The translations under genes were made by a program, and so were the position numbers. A stretch of 64,000 bases of DNA from Pseudacidovorax intermedius. GTDB taxonomy: Bacteria > Pseudomonadota > Gammaproteobacteria > Burkholderiales > Burkholderiaceae_C. Below the pieces are notes generated by a model. The model was given only the letters and a program-made list of their open reading frames with translations. It was not told the DNA's origin and did not search any database. The DNA lies in assembly GCF_003350475.1 (NCBI RefSeq), contig NZ_QQAV01000011.1, positions 62,001-126,000 on the forward strand, given 5' to 3'. This document shows positions 47,914-56,680 of the stretch, piece by piece. Numbering within the stretch: position 1 is the first letter of the stretch; each line of letters begins with the position of its first letter.

Positions 47914-49020
47914 TTGGCCCTCCCGTCCGTCAAGGAGGCCTACGAGGCCGAACTCAAGGGCCGCGGCTACAGCGCCGATCCCGCGCAACTGCGCGCGGTC
48001 GACGCGCTGGACCGCTGCGCCCGCGAGTGGGCCGAGTACAAGGCCCAGCGTTCTAACGCCTTCAAGAAGCTGATCCACCGCCCGGACGTTCCGCGCGGTG
48101 TCTACATGTATGGTGGCGTCGGGCGCGGCAAGAGCTTCCTGATGGACTGCTTCTTCAATGCGGTGCCCATCAACCGCAAGACGCGCCTGCACTTCCATGA
48201 GTTCATGCGCGAGGTGCACCGCGAACTGGCGGACCTGCAGGGCATCCAGAACCCGCTCGACGAGCTGGGCAAGCGCATCGCCAAGCGCTTCAAGCTGATC
48301 TGCTTCGACGAGTTCCACGTCGCCGACATCACCGACGCGATGATCCTGCATCGCCTGCTGGTGGCCATGTTCGACAACGGGGTGGGCTTCGTGACCACCT
48401 CCAATTTCAAGCCTGACGACCTTTATCCGGACGGGCTGCACCGCGACCGCATCCTGCCGGCCATCGACCTGCTCAACGCCCGGCTGGAGGTCATCAACGT
48501 GGACAACGGCACCGACTACCGGCGCCGCACGCTGGAGCAGGTGCGCCTCTACATCACGCCCAACGACAGCGGCTCCGAGAAGGAGCTGCGCAAGATCTTC
48601 GACAAGCTGGCGGAGAAGGGCGACGACACCCCGGTGCTCAACATCGAGAAGCGCGAGATCCGCGCCCGGCGTCGTGCCGGCGGCGTGGTGTGGTTCGACT
48701 TCCGCACGCTGTGCGGCGGCCCGCGCTCGATGAACGACTACCTGGAGATTGCCAGCCAGTTCCACACCGTGCTGCTGTCCGACGTGCCCGAGATGCCGGT
48801 GCGCATGGCCTCGGAAGCGCGCCGGTTCACCTGGCTGGTGGACGTGTTCTACGATCGACGGGTGAAGCTCGTGCTCTCGGCCGCGGTGCCGCCTGAGCAG
48901 CTCTACACCGAAGGGCCGCTGGCGCACGAGTTTCCACGCACCGTCTCGCGACTGAACGAAATGCAGTCGGCCGAGTTCCTGGCGCTGGAGCGCCGTACCG
49001 TGGACACCCGCCTCACATGA
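47914..49020 (+). CDS. zapE: AFG1-family ATPase, cell-division protein ZapE
   Basis: AAA+-like P-loop ATPase of 368 residues. The Walker A motif is GGVGRGKSFLMD, Walker B is LICFDEFHVADITDAM, and the sensor region reads VTTSNFKPDDLYPDGLHRD. In E. coli ZapE acts on the Z-ring under stress. The start must be a TTG at 47914, one base after the lpdA stop, because no ATG or GTG occurs before the P-loop, and the following PSVKEAYEAELKGRGY matches the family N-terminus. It is co-transcribed behind lpdA and overlaps the next gene by ATGA. Confidence 0.9.
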   Translation: MALPSVKEAYEAELKGRGYSADPAQLRAVDALDRCAREWAEYKAQRSNAFKKLIHRPDVPRGVYMYGGVGRGKSFLMDCFFNAVPINRKTRLHFHEFMREVHRELADLQGIQNPLDELGKRIAKRFKLICFDEFHVADITDAMILHRLLVAMFDNGVGFVTTSNFKPDDLYPDGLHRDRILPAIDLLNARLEVINVDNGTDYRRRTLEQVRLYITPNDSGSEKELRKIFDKLAEKGDDTPVLNIEKREIRARRRAGGVVWFDFRTLCGGPRSMNDYLEIASQFHTVLLSDVPEMPVRMASEARRFTWLVDVFYDRRVKLVLSAAVPPEQLYTEGPLAHEFPRTVSRLNEMQSAEFLALERRTVDTRLT

Positions 49021-49688
49021 GCTTTTCCCTTCGCCTTGCCACGCTGATGCTGGTCGCCGTGTCCGCGGGCGCCGTGTTGGCCCAATCCGCCGTGTCGGTG
49101 GCTGCGCCCGGTTCGGGACAGGCGGCGGACGAACGCGAGCGCATCGGCGTCGAGCGCAAGGCCGAAGAGGTGCGCTACTCGGCCCGCCGGGCCCAGTGCT
49201 ACCAGCGCTTCGCCGTCGATGACTGCCTCAATGCCGAGAGCCGTTTGCACCGCGAGACGCTGGACGGGCTCAAGCGGCGTGAAGCCGTGCTCAATGATGC
49301 GGAGCGCCGCCAACGAGGCGAAGACGCCCTGCGTCGCATCCAGGACAAACAGGCCAACCCGCCTGCGCGCGACCTGCCCCAGGAACGCGACCGGAACCGA
49401 CAGGCTCAGCAGGACCGAGAGCAGCGCAACGCCGACCATGCAGCCAGCCGGGCCGCCACCGCCGCGCAGGCGTCGCAGCGCCGGCAGCAGTTCGAGGACC
49501 GGCAGAAGGCACAGGCCGAGAAGGCGGCCGAGCGGGCCCAGCGGCGCACCCAGGATGCCGCGGAGCGCGAACGCTACGAGCGTCGGCAGGTCGACGCCGA
49601 GCAGCGCCGCACAGACGCCCAGCGCCGCAACGCCGCGCGCACCAAGCCGCCGGCGGCGCCGCTGCCGGATCCGGCGGCCAAGCCCTGA
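49017..49688 (+). CDS. Exported highly charged coiled-coil protein of unknown function
   Basis: A 223-residue protein with a signal peptide (LATLMLVAVSAGAVLAQ), then a region with two conserved-looking cysteines (RRAQCYQRFAVDDCLNAESR, a probable disulfide), then about 140 residues of Arg/Gln/Glu/Ala-rich helix with RRQQFEDRQKAQAEKAAERA-type repeats, most likely a coiled coil, and a Pro-rich end. Its ATG overlaps the zapE stop (ATGA), so it is the last gene of the ODH transcript. I do not recognise a named family. Location in the periplasm is inferred. Confidence 0.8.
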   Translation: MSFSLRLATLMLVAVSAGAVLAQSAVSVAAPGSGQAADERERIGVERKAEEVRYSARRAQCYQRFAVDDCLNAESRLHRETLDGLKRREAVLNDAERRQRGEDALRRIQDKQANPPARDLPQERDRNRQAQQDREQRNADHAASRAATAAQASQRRQQFEDRQKAQAEKAAERAQRRTQDAAERERYERRQVDAEQRRTDAQRRNAARTKPPAAPLPDPAAKP

Positions 49689-49807
49689 ATCCGCGCTGGC
49701 GCCGGCGCGATGTGGCTGCGCCTGCCCAGCAGGCAAAGCCACCAGGTCCCAGGGCGAGCCGCCAGTTTGGCGGCGAGCGGCTGAAGCCGCCGTATCGGCG
49801 GCCGTCC

Positions 49808-50635
49808 TCAGCGCTGCGGGCTGCTGTCCATGAACGCGTCGAGCGCGGCGAAGGAGGGCGCGGCCGGCTTGCCGGGCAGGTCCTCCACCTTCACCAGGAT
49901 CAGCGACAGGTTGTCGCCCGCCCCGCCAGCGCGGCGGCGCGCCTCGTTCACCAGCATCTCGGCCGCTGCGCGGGCCGGGTATCGCGCGATGACTGCTCCG
50001 AACTCCTCGGGCGTGAAGTAGTGCCAGAGCCCGTCAGAGCAGGCCATCAACGCATCGCCGGGCTGGACGCCATCAATGGCCTCGAGGTCCATCGGCGGCA
50101 GGGTGGATTGCATGCCGAGGCAGCCCACGAGGATGTTGGCCTTCGGATGGCGCAAGGCCTCGTCCTCGTCCAGCTCGCCGCGCTGCACCAGCACCTCGAC
50201 ATAGGAATGGTCGCGCGTGCGGCGCACCAGGCGGCCGCGGCGGAACAGGTAGATGCGCGAATCGCCGGCGTGGATCCAGGCGCCCCGGCCGTCGGGGTCG
50301 AGCAGGAAGGCCGCCACGGTGCTGTGCGGCTCCTGTTCGCTCGACAGGGCGGTCAGCCGGATCACAGTGTGGGCTTCGTCGACCAGCTGGCGCAGCAGCC
50401 GGTCCGGATCGTCCGTGCCCGGTGCATAGCGGGCGAACAGCTGCTGCGCGGTCATGATGACCTGCTCCGAGGCCTTGCGGCCGCCGCTGCGGCCGCCCAT
50501 GCCGTCGGCGACCACCGCGAGAAGGCAGCCCGGGCGCTGGGGATGCCCGATCAGGGCGACCTGATCCTGTTGGTAAGGCCGGTCTCCCTGGTGGAGACCC
50601 GTGGCAGCGGACAATCGGAAACCGGTGTGAGGCAT
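49808..50635 (-). CDS. PP2C-type Ser/Thr protein phosphatase
   Basis: Metal-dependent phosphatase of 275 residues with the whole set of PP2C motifs: GDRPYQQDQV near residue 17, VADGMGGRSGG, GDSRIYLFRRGRLV, MACSDGLWHYF and GAGDNLSLILVKVEDL. The size and layout are those of bacterial Stp1/PrpC-type phosphatases. No partner Ser/Thr kinase or FHA gene is adjacent, so its targets are unknown. It is divergent from the helicase gene across 172 bases. Confidence 0.9.
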   Translation of the reverse strand: MPHTGFRLSAATGLHQGDRPYQQDQVALIGHPQRPGCLLAVVADGMGGRSGGRKASEQVIMTAQQLFARYAPGTDDPDRLLRQLVDEAHTVIRLTALSSEQEPHSTVAAFLLDPDGRGAWIHAGDSRIYLFRRGRLVRRTRDHSYVEVLVQRGELDEDEALRHPKANILVGCLGMQSTLPPMDLEAIDGVQPGDALMACSDGLWHYFTPEEFGAVIARYPARAAAEMLVNEARRRAGGAGDNLSLILVKVEDLPGKPAAPSFAALDAFMDSSPQR

Positions 50636-50807
50636 TGGCGCGGTCGGCGCCGCGGCGCGCCAACGAGAAGGCTATGTGGCTGTCTGACACCCATTATCGA
50701 GCGATCCAGTGACACCGTTAAACACAATTCACAGTTTCTCCTTTGTCGAAAGCTTGTGTCTGCCAGGAGCGACGCCCAGGCACCCGTCGACCGGGAGGAA
50801 GGGCTAG

Positions 50808-52829
50808 ATGGCGCTCGCTGACGAGGTGATGGATGTCTTCGCCGACGGCGGGGCCTTGTCGCAGGCGGCGGACCAGTTCCGGGTGCGCGACGGCCAGACG
50901 CAGATGGCGCTGGCCATCGCCCACACCGTGGCCGAAGGAGGGCAGCTGGTGGTGGAGGCCGGCACCGGCGTGGGCAAGACCTTCTCGTACCTTGTGCCGG
51001 CCTTGCTGAGCGGCGAGCGGGTGCTGCTGTCGACCGCCACCAAGGCCTTGCAGGACCAGCTCTTCGGGCGCGACGTGCCACGCCTGCTGGAGGCCCTCAA
51101 CCTGCCGCTGCGCACCGCCTTGCTCAAGGGGCGAGGCAGCTACCTCTGCCTGCACCGCATGGCCCAGGCCCGGCATGACGCCGGCGGCGAGCGGGGCATG
51201 GCCCATGCGCTGGCCAAGGTCGAGCGCTGGGCGCTCACCACGCGCACCGGCGACCTGGCCGAGCTGCCGGGCCTGGACGAGCGATCGCCGGTCATTCCGC
51301 TGGTCACCTCCACCCGCGACAACTGCCTGGGCCAGCAGTGCCCGCAGTTCAAGGCCTGCCACGTCAACCTGGCCCGGCGCGAAGCGCTGGCGGCGGACGT
51401 GGTGGTCATCAACCACCACCTGTTCTTTGCCGACCTCGCGGTGCGCGAGTCGGGCATGGCCGAGCTGCTGCCCAGCGTGCGCGTGGTGATCTTCGACGAG
51501 GCGCACCAGCTCAACGAGACGGGCGTGCAGTTCCTGGGCCTGCAACTGGGCACCGGGCAGGTGCTGGACTTTGCGCGCGACCTGCTCGCCGCCGGGTTGC
51601 AGCAGGCCCGCGGTCTGACCGACTGGCAGGACGTGGCCGGCAAGCTGGAGCATGCCGCGCGCGAGTTGCGCATGGTGGCCGGCAAGGGCTGGCCCGGCGC
51701 CAAGCTGCGCTGGAACGGCGCCGCCCCCGAAGGCATCGGCGCCACCCAGTGGCAGGGCGGCCTGGACACCCTGCGCCGCGCCGCGGAAGACGCCGCTGTC
51801 GCGCTGGACACGGTCAGCGAGCTTTCCCCCGATTTCGTCCGCCTGGCCGAGCGCGCCGGCCTGCTGGTCGAGCGCGCCGGCCTGCTGACCGAACCGTGCC
51901 CGCCCGATGCGGTGCGCTGGGTGGACATCGGCACCCAGCTTCGACTCGTGCAGTCGCCGCTGGACATCGCCGATGCGGTGCGCAAACGCGTGCTCAAGGC
52001 CGACCGCCCGGCGCCGTCGCCGCAGGAGCAGGGCGACGAGTCGCGCAGCCGTGCCTGGATCTTCACCTCGGCCACACTGGGGGACGACCCGCAACTGCGC
52101 TGGTTCACCGAGCCGTGCGGCCTGGACGAAGCGCAGGTGCTGCGCGTGGCCAGCCCTTTCGATTACGCGCAGCAGGCCGCGCTCTATGTGCCGCGGCAGT
52201 TTCCCCGGCCGGCCGATGCGGGCCATCCGGACGCCGTGGCGGCGCTGGCCGCCAAGGGCGTGCTGCGCCTTGGCGGTCGCACGCTGGTGCTGACGACCAC
52301 GCTGCGTGCCTTGCGCAGCATCGGCGACGGCCTGCGCGACCGCCTGCGCGCGGCCGGCAGCGATGTCGATGTGCTGGTGCAGGGCGAATGGCCCAAGCGC
52401 GTGCTGATGGAGCGCTTCCGCGCGGGCGCAGACGCGGGCGCGACCGGTTGCGTGCTGGTCGCCTCCGCCTCGTTCTGGGAAGGCTTCGACGCGCCGGGCG
52501 ATGTGCTGCAACTGGTGGTGATCGACAAGCTGCCGTTCCCGCCGCCGGGCGATCCGCTGGTGGAGGCGCGCACGCGCCGGCTGGAGTCGCAGGGCCGCAG
52601 CGGCTTCGGCGACTACTCCATCCCCGAGGCGGCCGTGGCGCTCAAGCAGGGCGCGGGCCGGCTCATCCGGCGTGAAAGCGACCGTGGCGTGCTGGTCGTG
52701 TGCGACACGCGCCTGGTGTCCATGGGCTACGGCCGCCGCCTGCTCGCCGCGCTGCCGCCCATGCGCCGGCTGGCGGCCGAGGCCGACTTCGAGCAGGCAC
52801 TCGACGATCTGACGCAGCCCCCCGGCTGA
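50808..52829 (+). CDS. DinG/YoaA-type Fe-S ATP-dependent DNA helicase
   Basis: Superfamily 2 XPD-like helicase of 673 residues. Walker A is VEAGTGVGKTFSYLVPAL, the DEAH box is VIFDEAHQLNETG, and a four-cysteine iron-sulfur site is formed by Cys in SYLCLHRM and DNCLGQQCPQFKACH. C-terminal motifs are ASFWEGFDAPG and LKQGAGRLIRRESDRGVLVV. It likely unwinds D-loops, R-loops or forked DNA in repair. AGGAAGGG precedes the ATG. I find no CTGT-N8-ACAG LexA box upstream. A 7-residue tandem duplication (ERAGLLV ERAGLLT) lies near the middle. Confidence 0.9.
   Translation: MALADEVMDVFADGGALSQAADQFRVRDGQTQMALAIAHTVAEGGQLVVEAGTGVGKTFSYLVPALLSGERVLLSTATKALQDQLFGRDVPRLLEALNLPLRTALLKGRGSYLCLHRMAQARHDAGGERGMAHALAKVERWALTTRTGDLAELPGLDERSPVIPLVTSTRDNCLGQQCPQFKACHVNLARREALAADVVVINHHLFFADLAVRESGMAELLPSVRVVIFDEAHQLNETGVQFLGLQLGTGQVLDFARDLLAAGLQQARGLTDWQDVAGKLEHAARELRMVAGKGWPGAKLRWNGAAPEGIGATQWQGGLDTLRRAAEDAAVALDTVSELSPDFVRLAERAGLLVERAGLLTEPCPPDAVRWVDIGTQLRLVQSPLDIADAVRKRVLKADRPAPSPQEQGDESRSRAWIFTSATLGDDPQLRWFTEPCGLDEAQVLRVASPFDYAQQAALYVPRQFPRPADAGHPDAVAALAAKGVLRLGGRTLVLTTTLRALRSIGDGLRDRLRAAGSDVDVLVQGEWPKRVLMERFRAGADAGATGCVLVASASFWEGFDAPGDVLQLVVIDKLPFPPPGDPLVEARTRRLESQGRSGFGDYSIPEAAVALKQGAGRLIRRESDRGVLVVCDTRLVSMGYGRRLLAALPPMRRLAAEADFEQALDDLTQPPG
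51849..51887 (+). repeat. Tandem 18-base repeat inside the DinG-type gene
   Basis: GAGCGCGCCGGCCTGCTG occurs at 51849-51866 and again at 51870-51887, a 21-base period. It encodes ERAGLL twice and keeps the frame. Confidence 0.8.
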
Positions 52830-52862
52830 ACGGACGAAAGGCCGCGCGCCCATGTTCCAGAG

Positions 52863-52884
52863 GCCGCCTTCGGGCGGCTTTTTT
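52863..52884 (+). terminator. Rho-independent terminator of the DinG-type gene
   Basis: GCCGCC (52863-52868), loop TTCG and GGCGGC (52873-52878), followed by six T residues. Confidence 0.85.
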
Positions 52885-53198
52885 CATGGGTATTTCGGTC
52901 GCCGTCGATGACCCGGCGACGCCCGGGAAAACGGGCGCATACGTGTATTTGCGTAGCCGCTTCTTCGTGTTAACCCGGAGGAAAAGTCACCGATGCGACG
53001 CCTGCGCGACGCCAGAGCCCTCCGGTACGTAATTCCCCTCTGCGGTCGGTCAGATTCCGATCAGTGTGGCAGCCGGAGCATCCCCTCCGCCCCAGCAGCT
53101 GCGGCTGCAAAGGAGACATTGGCACCCCGCCGGATCCCCCGGCGCGAGAGGGACCAACCGATCCACAACATCAACATGACGACGCTTCGCCTCCCCTT
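52885..53198. other. Leader region of tctBA
   Basis: No recognisable gene between the helicase terminator and tctB. It contains GGAGG (52977-52981) before an ATG at 52993, opening a 69-codon Arg-rich frame whose stop overlaps the tctB ATG, and a strong AAAGGAG (53109-53115) not followed by ATG or GTG. These may mark a leader peptide or the remains of a lost upstream gene such as tctC. The promoter of tctBA must lie here, but I cannot assign it. Confidence 0.4.
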
Positions 53199-53624
53199 AT
53201 GAACGATCGCAACCTCAACCGAGGCTTGTTCCTCATCGCGCTTGCACTGCTGTTCGGCGTGCCGGCCTTCAACTACCAGATCGGCAGCTTCGCGCACGCC
53301 GGCCCGGGCCTGTTCCCGGCCATGGTCAGCGGCATGCTGCTGGCCATCGGGATCATCACCGTGATCCGCTCGCGCTTCGTCAAGCCGATCCCGATGTCGG
53401 TCAACTTCAAGAACATCGCGATCATCCTGGCCAGCCTGTGCACCTTCGCGCTCGTGTCCACCTACGTGAACATGACCGTGGGCATCGTCGTCATGGTGTT
53501 CATCGCCTCGCTGGCGGCCAGCGGCAAGTATTCCTGGGTACGCAACGTCAAGGTGGCGGTGGTGCTCGTGGGTTTCGCCTTCGGCTTCCAGAAGCTGCTG
53601 GGCCTGAACCTTCCCCTGTACTGA
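53199..53624 (+). CDS. tctB: Tripartite tricarboxylate transporter, small membrane subunit TctB
   Basis: Small four-helix subunit of 141 residues. The N-terminus MNDRNLNRGLFLIALALLFG and the run SFAHAGPGLFPAMVSGMLLA are typical of TctB, with hydrophobic segments at about 8-28, 42-60, 78-97 and 112-135. It lies 16 bases before tctA, as in all Tct systems. The ATG at 53199 fits the family; no ribosome-binding site stands directly in front, and the frame is open upstream. The expected periplasmic binding protein gene is missing ahead of it. Confidence 0.88.
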   Translation: MNDRNLNRGLFLIALALLFGVPAFNYQIGSFAHAGPGLFPAMVSGMLLAIGIITVIRSRFVKPIPMSVNFKNIAIILASLCTFALVSTYVNMTVGIVVMVFIASLAASGKYSWVRNVKVAVVLVGFAFGFQKLLGLNLPLY

Positions 53625-53640
53625 TCGGAGCCTGCACACC

Positions 53641-55164
53641 ATGGAAGCTCTCCATAACCTGGCGTTCGGCTTCGAGCACGCGCTGACCATCCACAACCTG
53701 ATGTACTGCGCCATCGGCTGCGTGGTCGGCACCCTGGTCGGCCTGCTGCCCGGCCTGGGCCCGCTGGCCACCATCAGCCTGCTGCTGCCGCTGACGTACT
53801 CCATCGACACCACCGGCGCGCTGATCATGCTGGCCGGCATCTACTACGGGGCGCAGTACGGCGACAGCGTGTCGGCGATCACGATGAAGATCCCGCATGC
53901 GAGCTCGATCGTGGCCTGTATCGACGGCTACGCGATGACGCTCAAGGGCAAGACGGGCCTGGCGCTGTTCACCGCCGGCTTCTCCAGCTTCATCGGCGGC
54001 ACCGTGGCCATCGTGGTGCTGACCTTCCTGGCGCCCAAGCTGGGCGAGGTGGCCTTCCTGTTCGGCCCCGCGGACTACTGCGCGCTGATGATGGTGGGCT
54101 TCGTCTGCGTGAGCTTCGTGACCACCGGCAGCCTGCTCAACGGCCTGGCCATGTGCCTGATCGGCGTGCTGCTCGGCCAGATCGGCACCGACGTCAACAG
54201 CGGCGTTCAGCGCTACACCATGGACCTGCCCTTCCTCGCCGACGGCGTGGGCCTGGTCAGCATCGCGCTGGGCTGCTTCGGCATTGCCGAAATCACCAAG
54301 AACCTCGACAGCGGTGAAGAGCGCTCGCCCTTCAACGGCAAGATCCACCTGATGCCCACCTGGGAAGAGTTCAAGCGGATCATCCCCAGCGCCCTGCGCG
54401 GCAGCGTGATCGGCTCCTTCCTGGGCATCCTGCCTGGCGGCGGCCCGGCCATTGCCCAGTTCGCGGCCTACGCCATCGACAAGAAGGTCAGCAAGTACAA
54501 GCACGAGATCGGCACCGGCTGTATCGAAGGCGTGGCCGGCCAAGCTGCTGCCGACGAAGCCGCCGCCCGCACCAGCTTCATCCCGCTGATGTCCATCGGC
54601 ATCCCCGAGAACGCCGTGATGGCGCTGATGATGGCCGCCTTCATCATCAAGGGCATCCAGCCCGGCCCGAACATGATCGCCGGCCACCCGGAACTGTTCT
54701 GGGGCCTGGTCGCCTCGATGTGGGTCGGCAACTGCTTCCTGATCATCCTGAACGTGCCGCTGGTGCGCTACTGGCTGTCGGTGTTCAAGATCCCGTACGC
54801 CGTGCTCTTCCCGGGCATCCTGTTCTTCTGTTGCATTGGCACGTACAGCGTCAACAACAACCTCGAAGACCTGTACATCACCGCCGCCTTCGGCCTGCTG
54901 GGCTTCCTGTTCATGAAGTTCGACCTGGATGCCGCGCCGCTGATGCTGGGCTTCATCCTGGGCCCGATGCTGGAAGAGAACTTCCGCCGCACGCTGCTGC
55001 TGAGCCGCGGCAGCTTCGGCATCTTCTTCGACCGGCCCATCAGCGGCACGCTGCTGTCGCTGATCGGGGTGTTCATCGCATGGCAGACCATCGGCTTCTT
55101 CATCAAGACGAAGAAGCAGAAGAACGGAGCCGCCGCATTGCCGGCGGCGCACGAGACGGCCTGA
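53641..55164 (+). CDS. tctA: Tripartite tricarboxylate transporter, large permease TctA
   Basis: Twelve-helix permease of 507 residues that carries the translocation path of Tct uptake systems for citrate-like or other carboxylates. The two inverted glycine-rich motifs are present: GLLPGLGPLATISLLLPLTY near residue 35 and GILPGGGPAIAQFAAYAIDK near 265. Other marks are YYGAQYGDSVSAI and SIGIPENAVMALMMAAFII. CGGAG precedes the ATG. A strong terminator follows, so tctBA is a closed two-gene unit whose binding protein must be encoded elsewhere, perhaps the Bug gene 1.5 kb downstream. Confidence 0.95.
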   Translation: MEALHNLAFGFEHALTIHNLMYCAIGCVVGTLVGLLPGLGPLATISLLLPLTYSIDTTGALIMLAGIYYGAQYGDSVSAITMKIPHASSIVACIDGYAMTLKGKTGLALFTAGFSSFIGGTVAIVVLTFLAPKLGEVAFLFGPADYCALMMVGFVCVSFVTTGSLLNGLAMCLIGVLLGQIGTDVNSGVQRYTMDLPFLADGVGLVSIALGCFGIAEITKNLDSGEERSPFNGKIHLMPTWEEFKRIIPSALRGSVIGSFLGILPGGGPAIAQFAAYAIDKKVSKYKHEIGTGCIEGVAGQAAADEAAARTSFIPLMSIGIPENAVMALMMAAFIIKGIQPGPNMIAGHPELFWGLVASMWVGNCFLIILNVPLVRYWLSVFKIPYAVLFPGILFFCCIGTYSVNNNLEDLYITAAFGLLGFLFMKFDLDAAPLMLGFILGPMLEENFRRTLLLSRGSFGIFFDRPISGTLLSLIGVFIAWQTIGFFIKTKKQKNGAAALPAAHETA

Positions 55165-55183
55165 GCGCGCATGCAATCCACTG

Positions 55184-55215
55184 CAGAAGGGGCCTTCGGG
55201 CCCCTTCTGTTTTTT
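55184..55215 (+). terminator. Rho-independent terminator of tctBA
   Basis: CAGAAGGGGCC (55184-55194) pairs perfectly with GGCCCCTTCTG (55199-55209) around TTCG and is followed by six T residues. Confidence 0.9.
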
Positions 55216-55368
55216 GGGCGTCGGTGCAAGCCGGATGGCGGCCGACAGGCCTGCGACGGATCGGTTGATGGCCCTGCGACAGTGCCGCCCGCCAGCGGCA
55301 CCCACAATGGGCCGGTCCGCCGCACAGTACCCGTGCGCGGCGCCTGCCTTCATTCACCGGAGACGCCC

Positions 55369-56511
55369 ATGCCCGAATCCCTTCCCGCCACCGCGCTGCA
55401 ATTGCGCTCGCTCGTCCAGGCCGATGGCACGCTGCAGATCAGTCTGGAGCCGGTGCCCGTTCCGCAGCCCGCCGCGGACGAAGTGCTGATCCGTGTGCAG
55501 GCCACGCCGATCAATCCGTCCGACATCGGCCTGCTGCTCGGTCCTGCCGATCTGTCCACCGTCCAGGTGTCAGGCACTGCCGAGCGGCCGGTGGTGACGG
55601 CCCGTATCCCCGAGCGCGCCATGCCCGCCATGGCGGCACGCGTGGGCCAGAGCCTGCCCGTCGGCAACGAGGGGGCAGGCCTCGTCATTGCGGCGGGCGC
55701 GTCGCCGACCGCCCAGGCATTGCTGGGCCGCACCGTGGCCGTGATCGGCGGCGCCATGTATGCCCAGTACCGCACCATGGTGGCGGCCCAGTGCCTCGTG
55801 CTGCCCGAGGATACGACGGCAGTGGACGGCGCCTCCTGCTTCGTCAACCCGCTGACGTCGCTCAGCATGGTTGAGACCATGAGGCGCGAGGGCCACACGG
55901 CGCTCGTGCACACGGCCGCTGCCAGCAACCTTGGCCAGATGCTCAACCGGATCTGCCTGAAGGACGGGATCGGCCTGGTGAACATCGTGCGCAAGCCCGA
56001 GCAGGCGGCGCTGCTGCGCGGGCAGGGCGCGATGCATGTGTGCGACAGCAGCGCGCCCGACTTCATGGCCCAGTTGACGGACGCGCTGGTGGTCACCGGT
56101 GCCACCATCGGTTTCGACGCCACGGGCGGTGGCACGCTGGCGGGCCAGATCCTGCAGTGCATGGAAGCGTCGATCGCGCGCCGCACGCCGAGCGAATACA
56201 GCCGCTACGGCTCGTCGGTGCACAAGCAGGTCTATCTGTACGGTGGCCTGGACACGCGGCCCACCGAGATCCACCGCAGCTTCGGCATGGCCTGGGGCGT
56301 GGGTGGCTGGCTGCTCTTTCCCTTCCTGCAGAAGATCGGCGAATCCGCGGCGCAGGCGCTGCGCGCGCGCGTGGCGGCCGAACTCAAGACCACCTTCGCC
56401 AGCCACTACGCGCGGACCGTGTCGCTGGCGGGCGCACTGAGCGCCGATGCCATCGCCTTCTACGGCGCGCGCAACACGGGCGCGAAGGTGCTGATCGATC
56501 CGTCGCGCTGA
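55369..56511 (+). CDS. Zinc-independent MDR alcohol dehydrogenase / quinone oxidoreductase-like protein
   Basis: Medium-chain dehydrogenase/reductase of 380 residues. The N-terminal GroES-like domain has EPVPVPQPAADEVLIRVQAT and INPSDIGLLLGPADL, and the entry to the nucleotide domain is VGNEGAGLVIAAGASP. The cofactor domain has ALVHTAAASNLGQMLNRICL and IGFDATGGGTLAGQIL. Structural-zinc cysteines are absent, placing it with NADPH:quinone oxidoreductases or enoyl reductases. GGAGAC lies before the ATG. Substrate is unknown; it is a single gene between the tctBA terminator and a repeat element. Confidence 0.82.
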   Translation: MPESLPATALQLRSLVQADGTLQISLEPVPVPQPAADEVLIRVQATPINPSDIGLLLGPADLSTVQVSGTAERPVVTARIPERAMPAMAARVGQSLPVGNEGAGLVIAAGASPTAQALLGRTVAVIGGAMYAQYRTMVAAQCLVLPEDTTAVDGASCFVNPLTSLSMVETMRREGHTALVHTAAASNLGQMLNRICLKDGIGLVNIVRKPEQAALLRGQGAMHVCDSSAPDFMAQLTDALVVTGATIGFDATGGGTLAGQILQCMEASIARRTPSEYSRYGSSVHKQVYLYGGLDTRPTEIHRSFGMAWGVGGWLLFPFLQKIGESAAQALRARVAAELKTTFASHYARTVSLAGALSADAIAFYGARNTGAKVLIDPSR

Positions 56512-56543
56512 ACTGAAAAGCACCCCCATGCCGCTTCGCGGCT

Positions 56544-56613
56544 CCCCCTCTCTCGCGCCTTCGGCTTGGAGGGGGCGCACCCCGCGGCCTGGCGAAGCCA
56601 GTTCCGCGGGTGC
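56544..56613. repeat. Structured intergenic repeat, copy B
   Basis: CCCCCTC (56544-56550) pairs with GAGGGGG (56569-56575), followed by the second hairpin of the element with outer arms GCACCC and GGGTGC. The core 56571-56613 matches copy A (46369-46411) at 39 of 43 bases. It lies just behind the MDR dehydrogenase gene and in front of the end of the convergent Bug gene. Confidence 0.75.
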
Positions 56614-56680
56614 CCTGGCATGGCCTGCTCCGCGGCCGCATGATTCGAATCGGTGCGCCTGTGGAGCCCCTTGGCAGCTG

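Noticed and set aside
49786-49802. GCCGCC-GTATC-GGCGGC hairpin between the coiled-coil gene and the PP2C gene
   Set aside because: No T-tract on either strand, and short GC stems are frequent by chance here, so not called a terminator.
50636-50807. LexA box before the DinG-type helicase
   Set aside because: No CTGT-N8-ACAG or near match found in the gap.
52993-53202. A 69-codon frame ending in an ATGA overlap with tctB
   Set aside because: Arg-rich translation without similarity; ribosome-binding site 11 bases from the ATG is weak. Kept only as a possible leader in the intergenic note.
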